Below are positions 45,034-53,138 of a DNA stretch of 64,000 bases, piece by piece; the stretch's first letter is position 1, and each line of letters opens with the position of its first letter. A program made the translations under genes and the position numbers. The notes beneath the pieces are model-generated. The model had not been told where the DNA came from, ran no database searches, and worked only from the letters and a program-made list of their open reading frames with translations. Location: assembly GCF_001625695.1 (NCBI RefSeq), contig NZ_AUXY01000096.1, forward strand, positions 21,350-85,349. Reading direction: 5' to 3'. The stretch comes from Pseudoalteromonas luteoviolacea H33-S. Lineage in GTDB: Bacteria > Pseudomonadota > Gammaproteobacteria > Enterobacterales > Alteromonadaceae.

Positions 45034-45148
45034 CTGCTTGGTAAGTCGTTATTATTATTTTTCTTACCAAGCAGATCGCACTTCAAAACCAAGCGACGGG
45101 CAAGTTCTTGGTTTTGCCAGTTCTGCCCGAGTAGGCGAGTAGAACTGG
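45034..45148. repeat. cluster of three perfect inverted repeats with possible loop-loop pairing
   Basis: Three adjacent hairpins lie between convergent genes: a 12-bp stem CTGCTTGGTAAG (45034-45045) with 45063-45074; a 10-bp stem CAAAACCAAG (45084-45093) with 45107-45116; and an 8-bp stem CCAGTTCT (45117-45124) with 45141-45148. CGGGC in loop 2 (45097-45101) is complementary to GCCCG in loop 3 (45125-45129). None is followed by a T-tract on either strand, so they are not ordinary terminators. Candidate small RNA, structured repeat element or mobile element remnant. Confidence 0.75.
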
Positions 45149-45180
45149 TATAGGGAGTCCTTTCAAGTATTGCTACGTTG

Positions 45181-45690
45181 TTACCACTTAAACAGCTTAC
45201 ATTTTTGGATGCGTTTACCACCATAATTAGACACTAGATAAGGTCCAACTTGCTCTTCGCGGATCTTGTCTGCTGTATAGCTTATGATTTCAACATCTAA
45301 AGAGCCGTCACTGTGCAATTCATACTCTGCGTTCAGCTTGGTATCACCAAATTCAAACAAGCTTACAAACTTATTATCGAATAAGTACTGGTCGATGATA
45401 ATGCCGTTGTTTTCGTCAATTTCGAAATGCCCTTTTGCTTCATCAACCGTGACTAACGTGTAGTTACGAGGTCTTGCTTGCGCGCCTTCACCGTATGTGA
45501 CAACCCAGTCAGCACGGTTATCAACGGGGCTGCCAACTTCAAGTGACATTGGAAATGCATATAGCGCTCCCTTGCCAGGTGCAAGTAGTTCACATTGGCC
45601 TTTAAAAAAGCCTTGCCACTGAGTCGGAGCAGCTTGTGTAGTCAGAGATATTGCAGATAAGCCAACGCATAGTGCGAATACTTTTTTCAT
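45181..45690 (-). CDS. exported protein of unknown function
   Basis: Exported protein of 169 residues with signal peptide about 1-20 (TTQA-APT). The mature part is rich in beta-strand patterns and aromatic residues (WQGFFKGQCELLAPG, FEIDENNGIIIDQYLFDNKF, DVEIISYTADKI). Cys33 and Cys164 could pair. The beginning WQGFFKGQC and a single beta-sandwich-like length suggest a small periplasmic binding or lipocalin-like protein, but I recognise no family. A GGAAG ribosome binding site precedes the ATG. It is a single gene, convergent with the serine hydrolase across the hairpin cluster. Confidence 0.65.
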   Translation of the reverse strand: MKKVFALCVGLSAISLTTQAAPTQWQGFFKGQCELLAPGKGALYAFPMSLEVGSPVDNRADWVVTYGEGAQARPRNYTLVTVDEAKGHFEIDENNGIIIDQYLFDNKFVSLFEFGDTKLNAEYELHSDGSLDVEIISYTADKIREEQVGPYLVSNYGGKRIQKCKLFKW

Positions 45691-45865
45691 TTTATCTTCC
45701 TTATTGATGCTATTTTTGTGTGAGTCATCTTAAAAAACGATGCTTTTTTCCAGAAATAACAGGTTAGGAGAATTTTTTAATAGCTCGGCGAAAATATGGT
45801 TGTGTGGCTGTTTTGTATGAACTCAGGGGGTTACCCTGAGTTATTTGTGATACGCATGTGGCAAA

Positions 45866-46816
45866 TTAGTTTGACTTCAAAGGCTGCTCTTTTAGCACTT
45901 CAAGCTTTTGCTCTGAGGTGATGCTATGGGTGAGCGATTCAAGTTGATAACCGAGTTGTTCATAAGAGTTATCTAGGTTTGCATTCTTCTGATAATAAGG
46001 AATATCAGCTGGTGTAGCAGGGTCATTCACTATTAACGTAAACGCACCAAAGTTATTGTTTTCATTGGTTTCAGGGACTTTTTGCTCAACATCTGCCATC
46101 AAAATAATACGATAAGTCCCTTTCGCTAAATTGATGTTTTTCAAAGGAAGCAGTACCTCGTGTTGTGAGCCTACATCATTTATAACCTGCACAGCACCAA
46201 AATAAACTAAGGGGTTGTTATTTAAATCGGCTAAGAATATGCCGACTTTTGGTAATACAGGAGAATTAGGACAGCCATCATTTTTAACCACAAAGTTTAC
46301 TTTCAAGTTTCCACCATAACCGACAGAAACATTCGCAGGTGTCATAGAGCCTGAGTGAAATAGCCAGTCTGGTTGACCAATGGTGCCAAAAGTTGCAGAG
46401 TTATGGCTTACTGACACTGAGTTATTAAACCTTGCGACCACTTGAAAGTCTGTCGGCATACACAGGCTACTCAAATACTCTTTTGTTGTGCCGTCGAGAT
46501 TAAATGGGCTCACTTTAAAAGTGTTTTGCGCATTAATTGGACGGCAGCCATTGGTGCCGCAGTTCAAATCGGGGGCTTCTCTACCGACATAATATCCGGT
46601 TGCACCGCCATCTTTTGTTAAAAAGAACTCAACTTGTCCGCCTGGGTTAAATATCTGAGAGCCGGTCAAATAATAATGAATATTAAAATTTGCAGAGCCT
46701 GGGTTTGGGATCACGGTATGGTTGTCAAATGCAACATTTCCAACACTGATATTTGCAAATGCAGAAGCGCTAAGTAGTGATGTAGTAAGTACAGCAAGTT
46801 TAAACTTATTAGACAT
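45866..46816 (-). CDS. exported protein with CARDB-like domain
   Basis: Exported protein of 316 residues from the ATG at 46816, chosen for its GGAGGG ribosome binding site and because the signal peptide (MSNKFKLAVLTTSLLSASAFA) starts there; an upstream in-frame ATG at 46870 adds 18 unlikely residues. Residues about 165-270 look like a CARDB (cell adhesion-related, APHP) beta-sandwich, ending with the typical VPETNENNNFGAFTLIV. The N-terminal half is probably a second beta-sandwich. Cysteines in LNCGTNGC and in the CMP segment suggest disulfides. Surface or adhesion role is inference; the partner is unknown. Confidence 0.75.
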   Translation of the reverse strand: MSNKFKLAVLTTSLLSASAFANISVGNVAFDNHTVIPNPGSANFNIHYYLTGSQIFNPGGQVEFFLTKDGGATGYYVGREAPDLNCGTNGCRPINAQNTFKVSPFNLDGTTKEYLSSLCMPTDFQVVARFNNSVSVSHNSATFGTIGQPDWLFHSGSMTPANVSVGYGGNLKVNFVVKNDGCPNSPVLPKVGIFLADLNNNPLVYFGAVQVINDVGSQHEVLLPLKNINLAKGTYRIILMADVEQKVPETNENNNFGAFTLIVNDPATPADIPYYQKNANLDNSYEQLGYQLESLTHSITSEQKLEVLKEQPLKSN

Positions 46817-47109
46817 GGTTTCCCTCCATTTTGAAATGTCCAAAGTTTGTACAGCTATTATCGCAGGCACTCTATGATAAAAAGTTGAGTAAAAAAAGTA
46901 CCAATGTAAAGGTTTTTGATATAGCGCAAGCTATGAGGGTGTTACTATTTTAGATATTGATCCTATATATTTAAGTTTTTTTGTGGTTAGTATCTACTAA
47001 TAAATTGATTGGTAAATTAGCTTTGTTTATAAGCGAGTAAGAGTGCATATAAATTTATTTATAATTTTAATGTGCATTTTGCAGGGTGATGGTTTTTATC
47101 TTCGCCTGT

Positions 47110-47616
47110 TCAGTATTCGTTTGCTTCTTTGGTGAGCGTTGCTAAGTCTCTTTTTTTTGCGAATACTTCGTGCTTTTCTAGTTGTCGTAGTGCCTGACTT
47201 GAAATTGGACTAGGTGCAGATAAGTAATTTTTTTTCATTGAGGGCATGACTTTGTCAAAAATGAGCTGAACTCTCGGGATATGAAAATCTGAACTGATTA
47301 TGTCGACTTGCGGCGCGTTGGGCTGTTTGAGTATCGGATAGGTGAGCGTTGCATCTTCAATTGTGAAGCGACTTAAAGCGCTTGGTAAAAAGTGCGCTGC
47401 TTTAATTCCATTATTGATTAAATATTGTTGGTTGATATGTGCGTGCGCAATTGCAGCTTGGTTGAAGTTTGCGCCAAAACTACCCGTACAAATTAATCTT
47501 GAATTTTGCTGTGATTTAAATAGCTCAAGGGCAAGCTCACATCTTGCAATTGAAAGCGGTGATAAGTGCCCTTGATTATCATTTTTATGTCCTAAAACAA
47601 TGATTACTTTGTCCAT
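47110..47616 (-). CDS. DUF218 (YdcF/SanA-like) family protein
   Basis: Protein of 168 residues with the DUF218 alpha/beta fold (YdcF/SanA/ElyC). The N-terminal strand VIIVLGHKND, ICTGSFGANFN and IEDATLTYPI match the family's strand-loop sequence, and IISSDFHIPRVQLIF is the conserved later segment. There is no N-terminal membrane helix, unlike SanA and ElyC, so it is cytosolic like YdcF, which binds S-adenosylmethionine. Function unknown. It lies 69 bp after the alpha/beta hydrolase gene on the same strand. Confidence 0.85.
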   Translation of the reverse strand: MDKVIIVLGHKNDNQGHLSPLSIARCELALELFKSQQNSRLICTGSFGANFNQAAIAHAHINQQYLINNGIKAAHFLPSALSRFTIEDATLTYPILKQPNAPQVDIISSDFHIPRVQLIFDKVMPSMKKNYLSAPSPISSQALRQLEKHEVFAKKRDLATLTKEANEY

Positions 47617-47685
47617 TTTTGACCTGTAAAAAGCTAGGTTTAGCTCATTATAGAAGACCTACATTGCAAGGATTAAATGCCTAGC

Positions 47686-48426
47686 TTATTTTTTGAGCTG
47701 CTGTCCAAACCAATGACTGATAGCGTTGTTTAAGTTCTTATCGTGCTCTAATAATGGGTAGCCGTGCAACTTGCCCTTATAAGTGAGCAGTTTACTATTG
47801 GCGTGTTTTGCTTCTTTGAACAGGATGTTGGCGCTGGTATAAGTCCTACCATCGTCGTCTGCTGCGATGATCAAGGTTGGTTTGCTAGATAAGTTTGCTA
47901 CATATTTCTGAATATTGTCATAGGTTTGGGCAGATGAAAAAAAGCCAATAGCATCAATGTTGCTGTTATTTGCAAGGGTGATGGCCTGTGTACCGCCGCA
48001 GCTTGCGCCGATAACGCCAATCTGACCAGTGTTTGATACTTTACGTCTTAAATACTCATAGGCTAATTGTACGTCTTGTGGCCAATACTTTACCATATCT
48101 CTCCATGCATCAGTGCGCGACTGACCAGAGAGCTTTCTTATGCTGCTTACATCAAATTGATTATTTTTACTGTCGCCGTAGCCTCTGAAATCGATACTTA
48201 AAGCATGGATCCCTTGTTGGGATAATTGGTTTCCAATGTCGTTGTACATGGAGCGATTAAAGTTACATTGGTGCAGCATAAGCAGGGCTTTATTGCTGTC
48301 TTCTTTGCCACTAAAATAGCTCCCATGGATGGTGAAACCATCGCTAGAAGTCAATGTAATATCGGTACTTGCGGCGCTTTTAAATGCAAAGCAAAGCGCA
48401 ATAAGTGCTATCGTCTGTCTCATCAT
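47686..48426 (-). CDS. exported alpha/beta hydrolase, dienelactone-hydrolase-like
   Basis: Hydrolase of 246 residues with an N-terminal signal peptide (about 1-19, KSAAS). The fold is alpha/beta hydrolase with nucleophile elbow G-A-S142-C-G-G, Asp191 in AADDDGRTY and His221 in GKLHGYPLL. The class resembles dienelactone-hydrolase-like and BAAT-type enzymes. Two adjacent ATG codons start the gene, and AAGGAG lies best for the second. Substrate unknown. It and the DUF218 gene form a likely two-gene unit. Confidence 0.85.
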   Translation of the reverse strand: MMRQTIALIALCFAFKSAASTDITLTSSDGFTIHGSYFSGKEDSNKALLMLHQCNFNRSMYNDIGNQLSQQGIHALSIDFRGYGDSKNNQFDVSSIRKLSGQSRTDAWRDMVKYWPQDVQLAYEYLRRKVSNTGQIGVIGASCGGTQAITLANNSNIDAIGFFSSAQTYDNIQKYVANLSSKPTLIIAADDDGRTYTSANILFKEAKHANSKLLTYKGKLHGYPLLEHDKNLNNAISHWFGQQLKK

Positions 48427-48658
48427 TTCTCCTTAAAGATTGTTTGGCTAAAATATCGTCAATTTATTGAGGCGCCAATACAATTGCGGTGAATAGACAG
48501 TTACCCTCGATATCTACGCAATTTTAAATTATCAAAAATCGTATAAATGTGTGCGTGTTTTTTAACTTCCCTCTACATCATCACCCTAGATAAAAACACT
48601 TTTTTAGATACATGTTTCATATGCTGTATGCGTTATTAATTACCCTTAAGGATAAAAT

Positions 48659-51235
48659 GTGAAACGATTAACGCTGAGTATTATAACCACGGCCATCCTG
48701 CTGTCAGGATGCGATAAAGATAATGATGTGATTGTCATTGCACCAGAAGAGCCCGCGACGATTGAAAGCTTTAACGGGCTATGGGAAATCAAAGGGTCGG
48801 GGGAGGTTTGGGATTTATCCTCAAATGGCCTGGTGACATACAACTTTAATAGCAATACATGTATTAAAGCAGATGAAGAAAGTGCCCAATTTACCGAGCC
48901 ACTTGCTGAGTACTTATCACTGAATGACGAAAAAGATAGATTGACCTTTAACAGCCCTGCGTCTTCCAAGATTGAGCTTGTCAAACTCGACGCGCTGCCT
49001 TCACAGTGTGGCGCGGGTAACCTGACAACGGATATGACACTGCCAGAAATTTTTGATTATGTATGGCTGTCGCTCGATGAGTATTACGGCTTTTTTGAAT
49101 TACGGGATATTAATTGGCCAGCGGTTTACGATACTTATAAGCCAAAGGTAACAGCATCCACTTCCCATGCTGAATTTATGATAATAATGGATGAAATTTT
49201 CACCGAATTTGGCGATGGACATCTTAGCCTCGAAGGGCCTCAAGGAGAGCAAGCTGATGGCAGTAAAATTGATAGCTGGATCAAAGAGGGGATATTAAAT
49301 GGTGATGGTGATATCAATGATACTTTGGCACAGTTACAAGCCAAAGAGCTGAGCGTCTTAAAGCACTTAATGTCGGACGGTCAGTTACATAGCTTTGAAG
49401 GAACGGATGCTATTCGCTTTGGCCATATTTCCCCAGAGCTTGGCTATATCCGTATTGATAGAGTCTCAGGGATGATTTTGGATAATGTAGCAGACAATAT
49501 CTTATCTCGGGTGGAGCAAGACTTAGACAATACGGATTTGATCATGACACACACGCTTGAGCAATTGCGTGATGCTGATTCAATTATCATCGATTTAAGA
49601 TATAACCCAGGCGGTTTTGATAAGGTGTCGCAAAAAATAGCTGGCTACTTCACTGATTCAGACTACACGTTTGGTACTAAGCAGATAAAAAATCAAGCGT
49701 TTAAAGGGGAAGTGATCGATCTGGATGTGACCTCAAATACCGAGTTGAACTTCACCAAGCAAATTTATGTGTTGATCGGTGAGCATACCGGCAGTGGTGG
49801 CGAAGTACTTGCGATGGCATTGCAGTCCTTGCCGCACAGTCAATTAATTGGTGAAGCGACCAATGGCAGTGTTTCTGACACGTTAACGCATCAATTACCA
49901 AATGGATGGGAGCTGACGTTAAGCCATGAGGTATATAAAAATCAAGCGGGTGAAGTAGTTGAAGGTGTAGGCATTACGCCGGATGTTGAAACTTATGCTT
50001 ACGCAACCGTTGACCACAAATATATGACAGACACCCCCATTGAGTATGTAATGCAGCAGCACAATGTCGTAAGCTCACATGCCAAATCGGCCGATAAACT
50101 GCAGCAAGCCGTTCGTGAAGTCGTCACCAAAACCAGTTTGCCAAGTGTTTCGGTGGCGGTTATCAAAAACGATAAAATTGTTTTTGAGCATGCGGAAGGT
50201 TTTGCTAATTTAGAGCAGAACATACCTGCAACGGTGAATACGCCTTATAACGTTGCGTCCATCAGCAAAGCGGTGACTGGGGTGGCTATTATGCAATTAG
50301 TCGAAGAGGGGACACTGAGCTTAGATGATAAATTGACAGAGGTGAATCTGTCGTTTGATCCCAATAACCCGCAAAGTCCGTCGTCTACCATGACGCTACG
50401 TCATTTGGTGACCCATACATCAGGTATAAAAGACAGCGATAGGATTTTCTGTACTTACTATAAGTATGAAGACCAACTTCCATTAGCAACTATGTTTGGG
50501 CTATCGTTTTGCGAGGAGGAGATTCCGGTAACGACGAGTTTAGAGCAGTTGTTAGCGCAAGACTATTTCTCAGAGCAAGGCCGCTATGTAGGCAGTGGTG
50601 TTTACCTTGATGGTGCGTACGGTCAAGCTGGTGAAGTCATGTCATACTCTAATATGGGGACTGCGCTTGCTGCCCATGCGGTGGAGAAAAAAGCGGCATT
50701 GAATTTAGCTGAGTATATGAGCGAGTCTATTTTTGAGCCTCTGGGCATGAACAACACTCAGTGGGATCACACTAAGTTATCAGCGGATAACCCAAAAGCA
50801 TTGCAATACAACATAGATGAAGCTGGAACTGCGCACGCTCTGCCTGAGTATGGCTACGCCACTTTATATGATGGTGAACTAAATATTAGTAGTCATGATT
50901 TAAGTAAATTGTTGGCTGCTATAGCAAATCAAGGCAGTTATCAAGGTACTCAGATTTTAAATGCTGAGAGTGTAAAACAGTTAATTGGTGCTCAAAGTGA
51001 TGTGTTTAACATACCTTATCAACAGGGCGTTTTTTGGTATTGGGACGGGGCGTTCTTTGGCCACAATGGTGGTGATCCGGGCACGAATGCGTTAATGATT
51101 TATAACGCGCTGACAAAAACAGGCGTCATCATGCTGACAAATGGTGAGGACTTTATACGCGGCAAAGAAATTATCCAGCCTTATTTGGATAACCTCGCGG
51201 CTGATCTGTATAGATTTGGTGTGCAGCATAAATAA
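48659..51235 (+). CDS. lipoprotein fusion of S41 peptidase and beta-lactamase-type serine hydrolase
   Basis: Lipoprotein of 858 residues (lipobox L-S-G-C, Cys18) with two complete hydrolase domains. Residues about 35-450 are an S41 peptidase like the 29807-31228 protein: FGDGH188LSLEG, IIDLRYNPGGF (about 310-320), nucleophile Ser379 in GEHTGSGGE and Glu399 in LIGEATNGS. Residues about 475-850 are a class C beta-lactamase-type hydrolase with S534-I-S-K537, Y663-S-N665 and H802-N-G804. Both active sites look intact, so it may act sequentially on one substrate or be a regulated pair. The start is GTG at 48659 with AAGGA six bases upstream; the ATG two bases earlier is followed by a stop. It is a single gene. 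Confidence 0.9.
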   Translation: MKRLTLSIITTAILLSGCDKDNDVIVIAPEEPATIESFNGLWEIKGSGEVWDLSSNGLVTYNFNSNTCIKADEESAQFTEPLAEYLSLNDEKDRLTFNSPASSKIELVKLDALPSQCGAGNLTTDMTLPEIFDYVWLSLDEYYGFFELRDINWPAVYDTYKPKVTASTSHAEFMIIMDEIFTEFGDGHLSLEGPQGEQADGSKIDSWIKEGILNGDGDINDTLAQLQAKELSVLKHLMSDGQLHSFEGTDAIRFGHISPELGYIRIDRVSGMILDNVADNILSRVEQDLDNTDLIMTHTLEQLRDADSIIIDLRYNPGGFDKVSQKIAGYFTDSDYTFGTKQIKNQAFKGEVIDLDVTSNTELNFTKQIYVLIGEHTGSGGEVLAMALQSLPHSQLIGEATNGSVSDTLTHQLPNGWELTLSHEVYKNQAGEVVEGVGITPDVETYAYATVDHKYMTDTPIEYVMQQHNVVSSHAKSADKLQQAVREVVTKTSLPSVSVAVIKNDKIVFEHAEGFANLEQNIPATVNTPYNVASISKAVTGVAIMQLVEEGTLSLDDKLTEVNLSFDPNNPQSPSSTMTLRHLVTHTSGIKDSDRIFCTYYKYEDQLPLATMFGLSFCEEEIPVTTSLEQLLAQDYFSEQGRYVGSGVYLDGAYGQAGEVMSYSNMGTALAAHAVEKKAALNLAEYMSESIFEPLGMNNTQWDHTKLSADNPKALQYNIDEAGTAHALPEYGYATLYDGELNISSHDLSKLLAAIANQGSYQGTQILNAESVKQLIGAQSDVFNIPYQQGVFWYWDGAFFGHNGGDPGTNALMIYNALTKTGVIMLTNGEDFIRGKEIIQPYLDNLAADLYRFGVQHK

Positions 51236-51469
51236 CAAATAAGCAAAATCACTCAAAAAGATGTGTGGGATGTTTTGACGTGCCACACATTCATCGTTTT
51301 TACCAGCGACTTTTAATCTATTATCAACTTCCTACTTTTTAAAATATATACATATTTTTCAATAGACTAAACCTATCAGAACTCTATTTTTATATTTAAT
51401 AGATAAGTTTTAAGACGTGATAAATGCTGTTGCTTCATAGTGGCTTAGAACTTTTTCTAAGGAGCAATT

Positions 51470-53134
51470 ATGAGATCACATCTGTTCGTTTTTAGTGCTG
51501 CTACGCTGGTGTCGTTAGCCACAATACTGCCTGTACAAAGTAAGCAAACGACTTATATTGAACCGCCCATGGTGAGTATTCCCAAAGGCACTTTTACCAT
51601 GGGTAGTACAGAGGGAAGACAGGATGAGTTACCTATTCGTAAAGTCACTGTACCTGCATTCCAAATGGGGAAATATGAAGTGACCGTAGCCGAATATCGA
51701 AAGTTTATAGAGGCGACCGGCTATGAATCTACCAAAGGCTGTGTCCACCGTATTGGCCCTCAGTGGTTTGGTAGCGGTGAACGCGATGGGACATGGGATG
51801 ATAATATTTATGTCCTCAGTGAATTTCACCCTGTGGTTTGTGTGTCTCGTATTGATGCAATCAACTATGCAAAGTGGTTATCAAAGGCGTCAGGCGATCA
51901 ATATCGATTACCGACAGAAGCCGAGTGGGAATATGCAGTAAGAGCTGGAACCAAGTCAAAGTACTTTTTTGGTGATGAAAACCGCTCAGTCGATGCATGC
52001 CGATATGCAAATATTGCTGACATACACGCTTACTCCTTGTCTGGGAAGTTGTATGACGCGCCCTATGCTCAAGACGCGATCAATGCGTGTAATGACAATG
52101 AAGTGATGATCTCAACGGTTGGCCTGTATAAACCCAATGGGTTTGGCTTACATGATATGGAAGGTAATGTGGTTGAGCGATTAGCCGACTGTTATCAAGA
52201 CAGCTATGAGGGGGCACCTGTTGATGGTAGTGCGGTAACTAAAAAAGACTGTGAGACTTTTGTCGCTCGTGGCGGCAGTTGGCACTGGCCAGCATTTGGA
52301 TCGAGCCGACGAATGATGATGTATGAGGACTTTTTCGCGGCGCTGGAAGGCTTCCGATTAGTAAAAGATACGAATGGCAAAGCGTTAGAGGCGACCGAAG
52401 GTACCCCTTGGTTTGTTAAGCAATTAAATAAAGCGCAAAAAAATGCCAGAAATAAACACAAGAAGGAAAACCCACATTATCCAAAACAGTTGAATGATGT
52501 GAAGCTGAGTCGCCTTAGCAAAGATAAAGTGAAAATTACTTGGCAAGCAGAGCAAAAATCTGGTGTAACAGGGTACGAGATAGTTAGGCAAGACCCGCTA
52601 ACCAACCAGAGTGTCACATTGGTAAAACTGAGCCATAAGCAGACAAGCTTTATTGATGATACAGCGCTTTCGCACAATGGCAGGTACTCTGTTGTTGCGT
52701 TAAATGGCAGCGCGAAGAGCTTACCAAGTCCTTTTTTTGACAGCGCTTCTAAGCAGCCTCATGTTATTCCCTCGCGCATTGAAGGGGAAGCATTTAACTT
52801 TGCGCCAGGGGCAACGGTTGTGAACTCTAGCTTTGAGCCAGAAGGCGATAAAATCATCGGCTCTATTGGCACAAGTAAGGCAAGTTACATCCTCGAGGCA
52901 CAAACAGCAGGGGACTATTTGATGACAATTCGCTTGTTTCACTCTGGACCGACACAAAATTATACCTTGATGCTCAATGGGGATCCGATCACAACCTCTG
53001 TGCTATCAGGCGAGCGTGGCTGGCGTACCATCAAAGATATCAAAGTAAAATTTGAACAAGGACAACAGACTCTAACCATCCAAGGAGAGACGGCCATCTT
53101 CGCAGTGAATTGGTTCGATATCGCGATGCGTTAG
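51470..53134 (+). CDS. secreted SUMF1-domain protein with FN3-like and CBM-like domains
   Basis: Exported protein of 554 residues with a signal peptide to about residue 24. Residues about 31-298 form a SUMF1/FGE-type domain (MVSIPKGTFTMGST, YEVTVAEYRKFIEATGY, YRLPTEAEWEYAVRAG, FGLHDMEGNVVE, ARGGSW). The two catalytic cysteines of formylglycine-generating enzymes, expected shortly after RGGSW, are absent (RGGSWHWPAFGSSRR), so it is not an active sulfatase-modifying enzyme of that type. Residues about 340-425 resemble a fibronectin III domain, and 430-554 a CBM6/35-like carbohydrate-binding domain. Possibly a surface or secreted binding protein. AAGGAG precedes the ATG. It converges with a CadC-like regulator gene 4 bp away. 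Confidence 0.85.
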   Translation: MRSHLFVFSAATLVSLATILPVQSKQTTYIEPPMVSIPKGTFTMGSTEGRQDELPIRKVTVPAFQMGKYEVTVAEYRKFIEATGYESTKGCVHRIGPQWFGSGERDGTWDDNIYVLSEFHPVVCVSRIDAINYAKWLSKASGDQYRLPTEAEWEYAVRAGTKSKYFFGDENRSVDACRYANIADIHAYSLSGKLYDAPYAQDAINACNDNEVMISTVGLYKPNGFGLHDMEGNVVERLADCYQDSYEGAPVDGSAVTKKDCETFVARGGSWHWPAFGSSRRMMMYEDFFAALEGFRLVKDTNGKALEATEGTPWFVKQLNKAQKNARNKHKKENPHYPKQLNDVKLSRLSKDKVKITWQAEQKSGVTGYEIVRQDPLTNQSVTLVKLSHKQTSFIDDTALSHNGRYSVVALNGSAKSLPSPFFDSASKQPHVIPSRIEGEAFNFAPGATVVNSSFEPEGDKIIGSIGTSKASYILEAQTAGDYLMTIRLFHSGPTQNYTLMLNGDPITTSVLSGERGWRTIKDIKVKFEQGQQTLTIQGETAIFAVNWFDIAMR

Positions 53135-53138
53135 GCGG

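Noticed and set aside
45034..45148. Integron attC site
   Set aside because: No GTTRRRY/RYYYAAC core sites flank the hairpins and no integrase or cassette genes are seen.
45012..45224. 70-residue open frame on the minus strand across the hairpin cluster
   Set aside because: It overlaps the end of the exported-protein gene at 45181, lies entirely on the inverted repeats and shows no protein-like pattern or ribosome binding site. The frame is a by-product of the hairpins.
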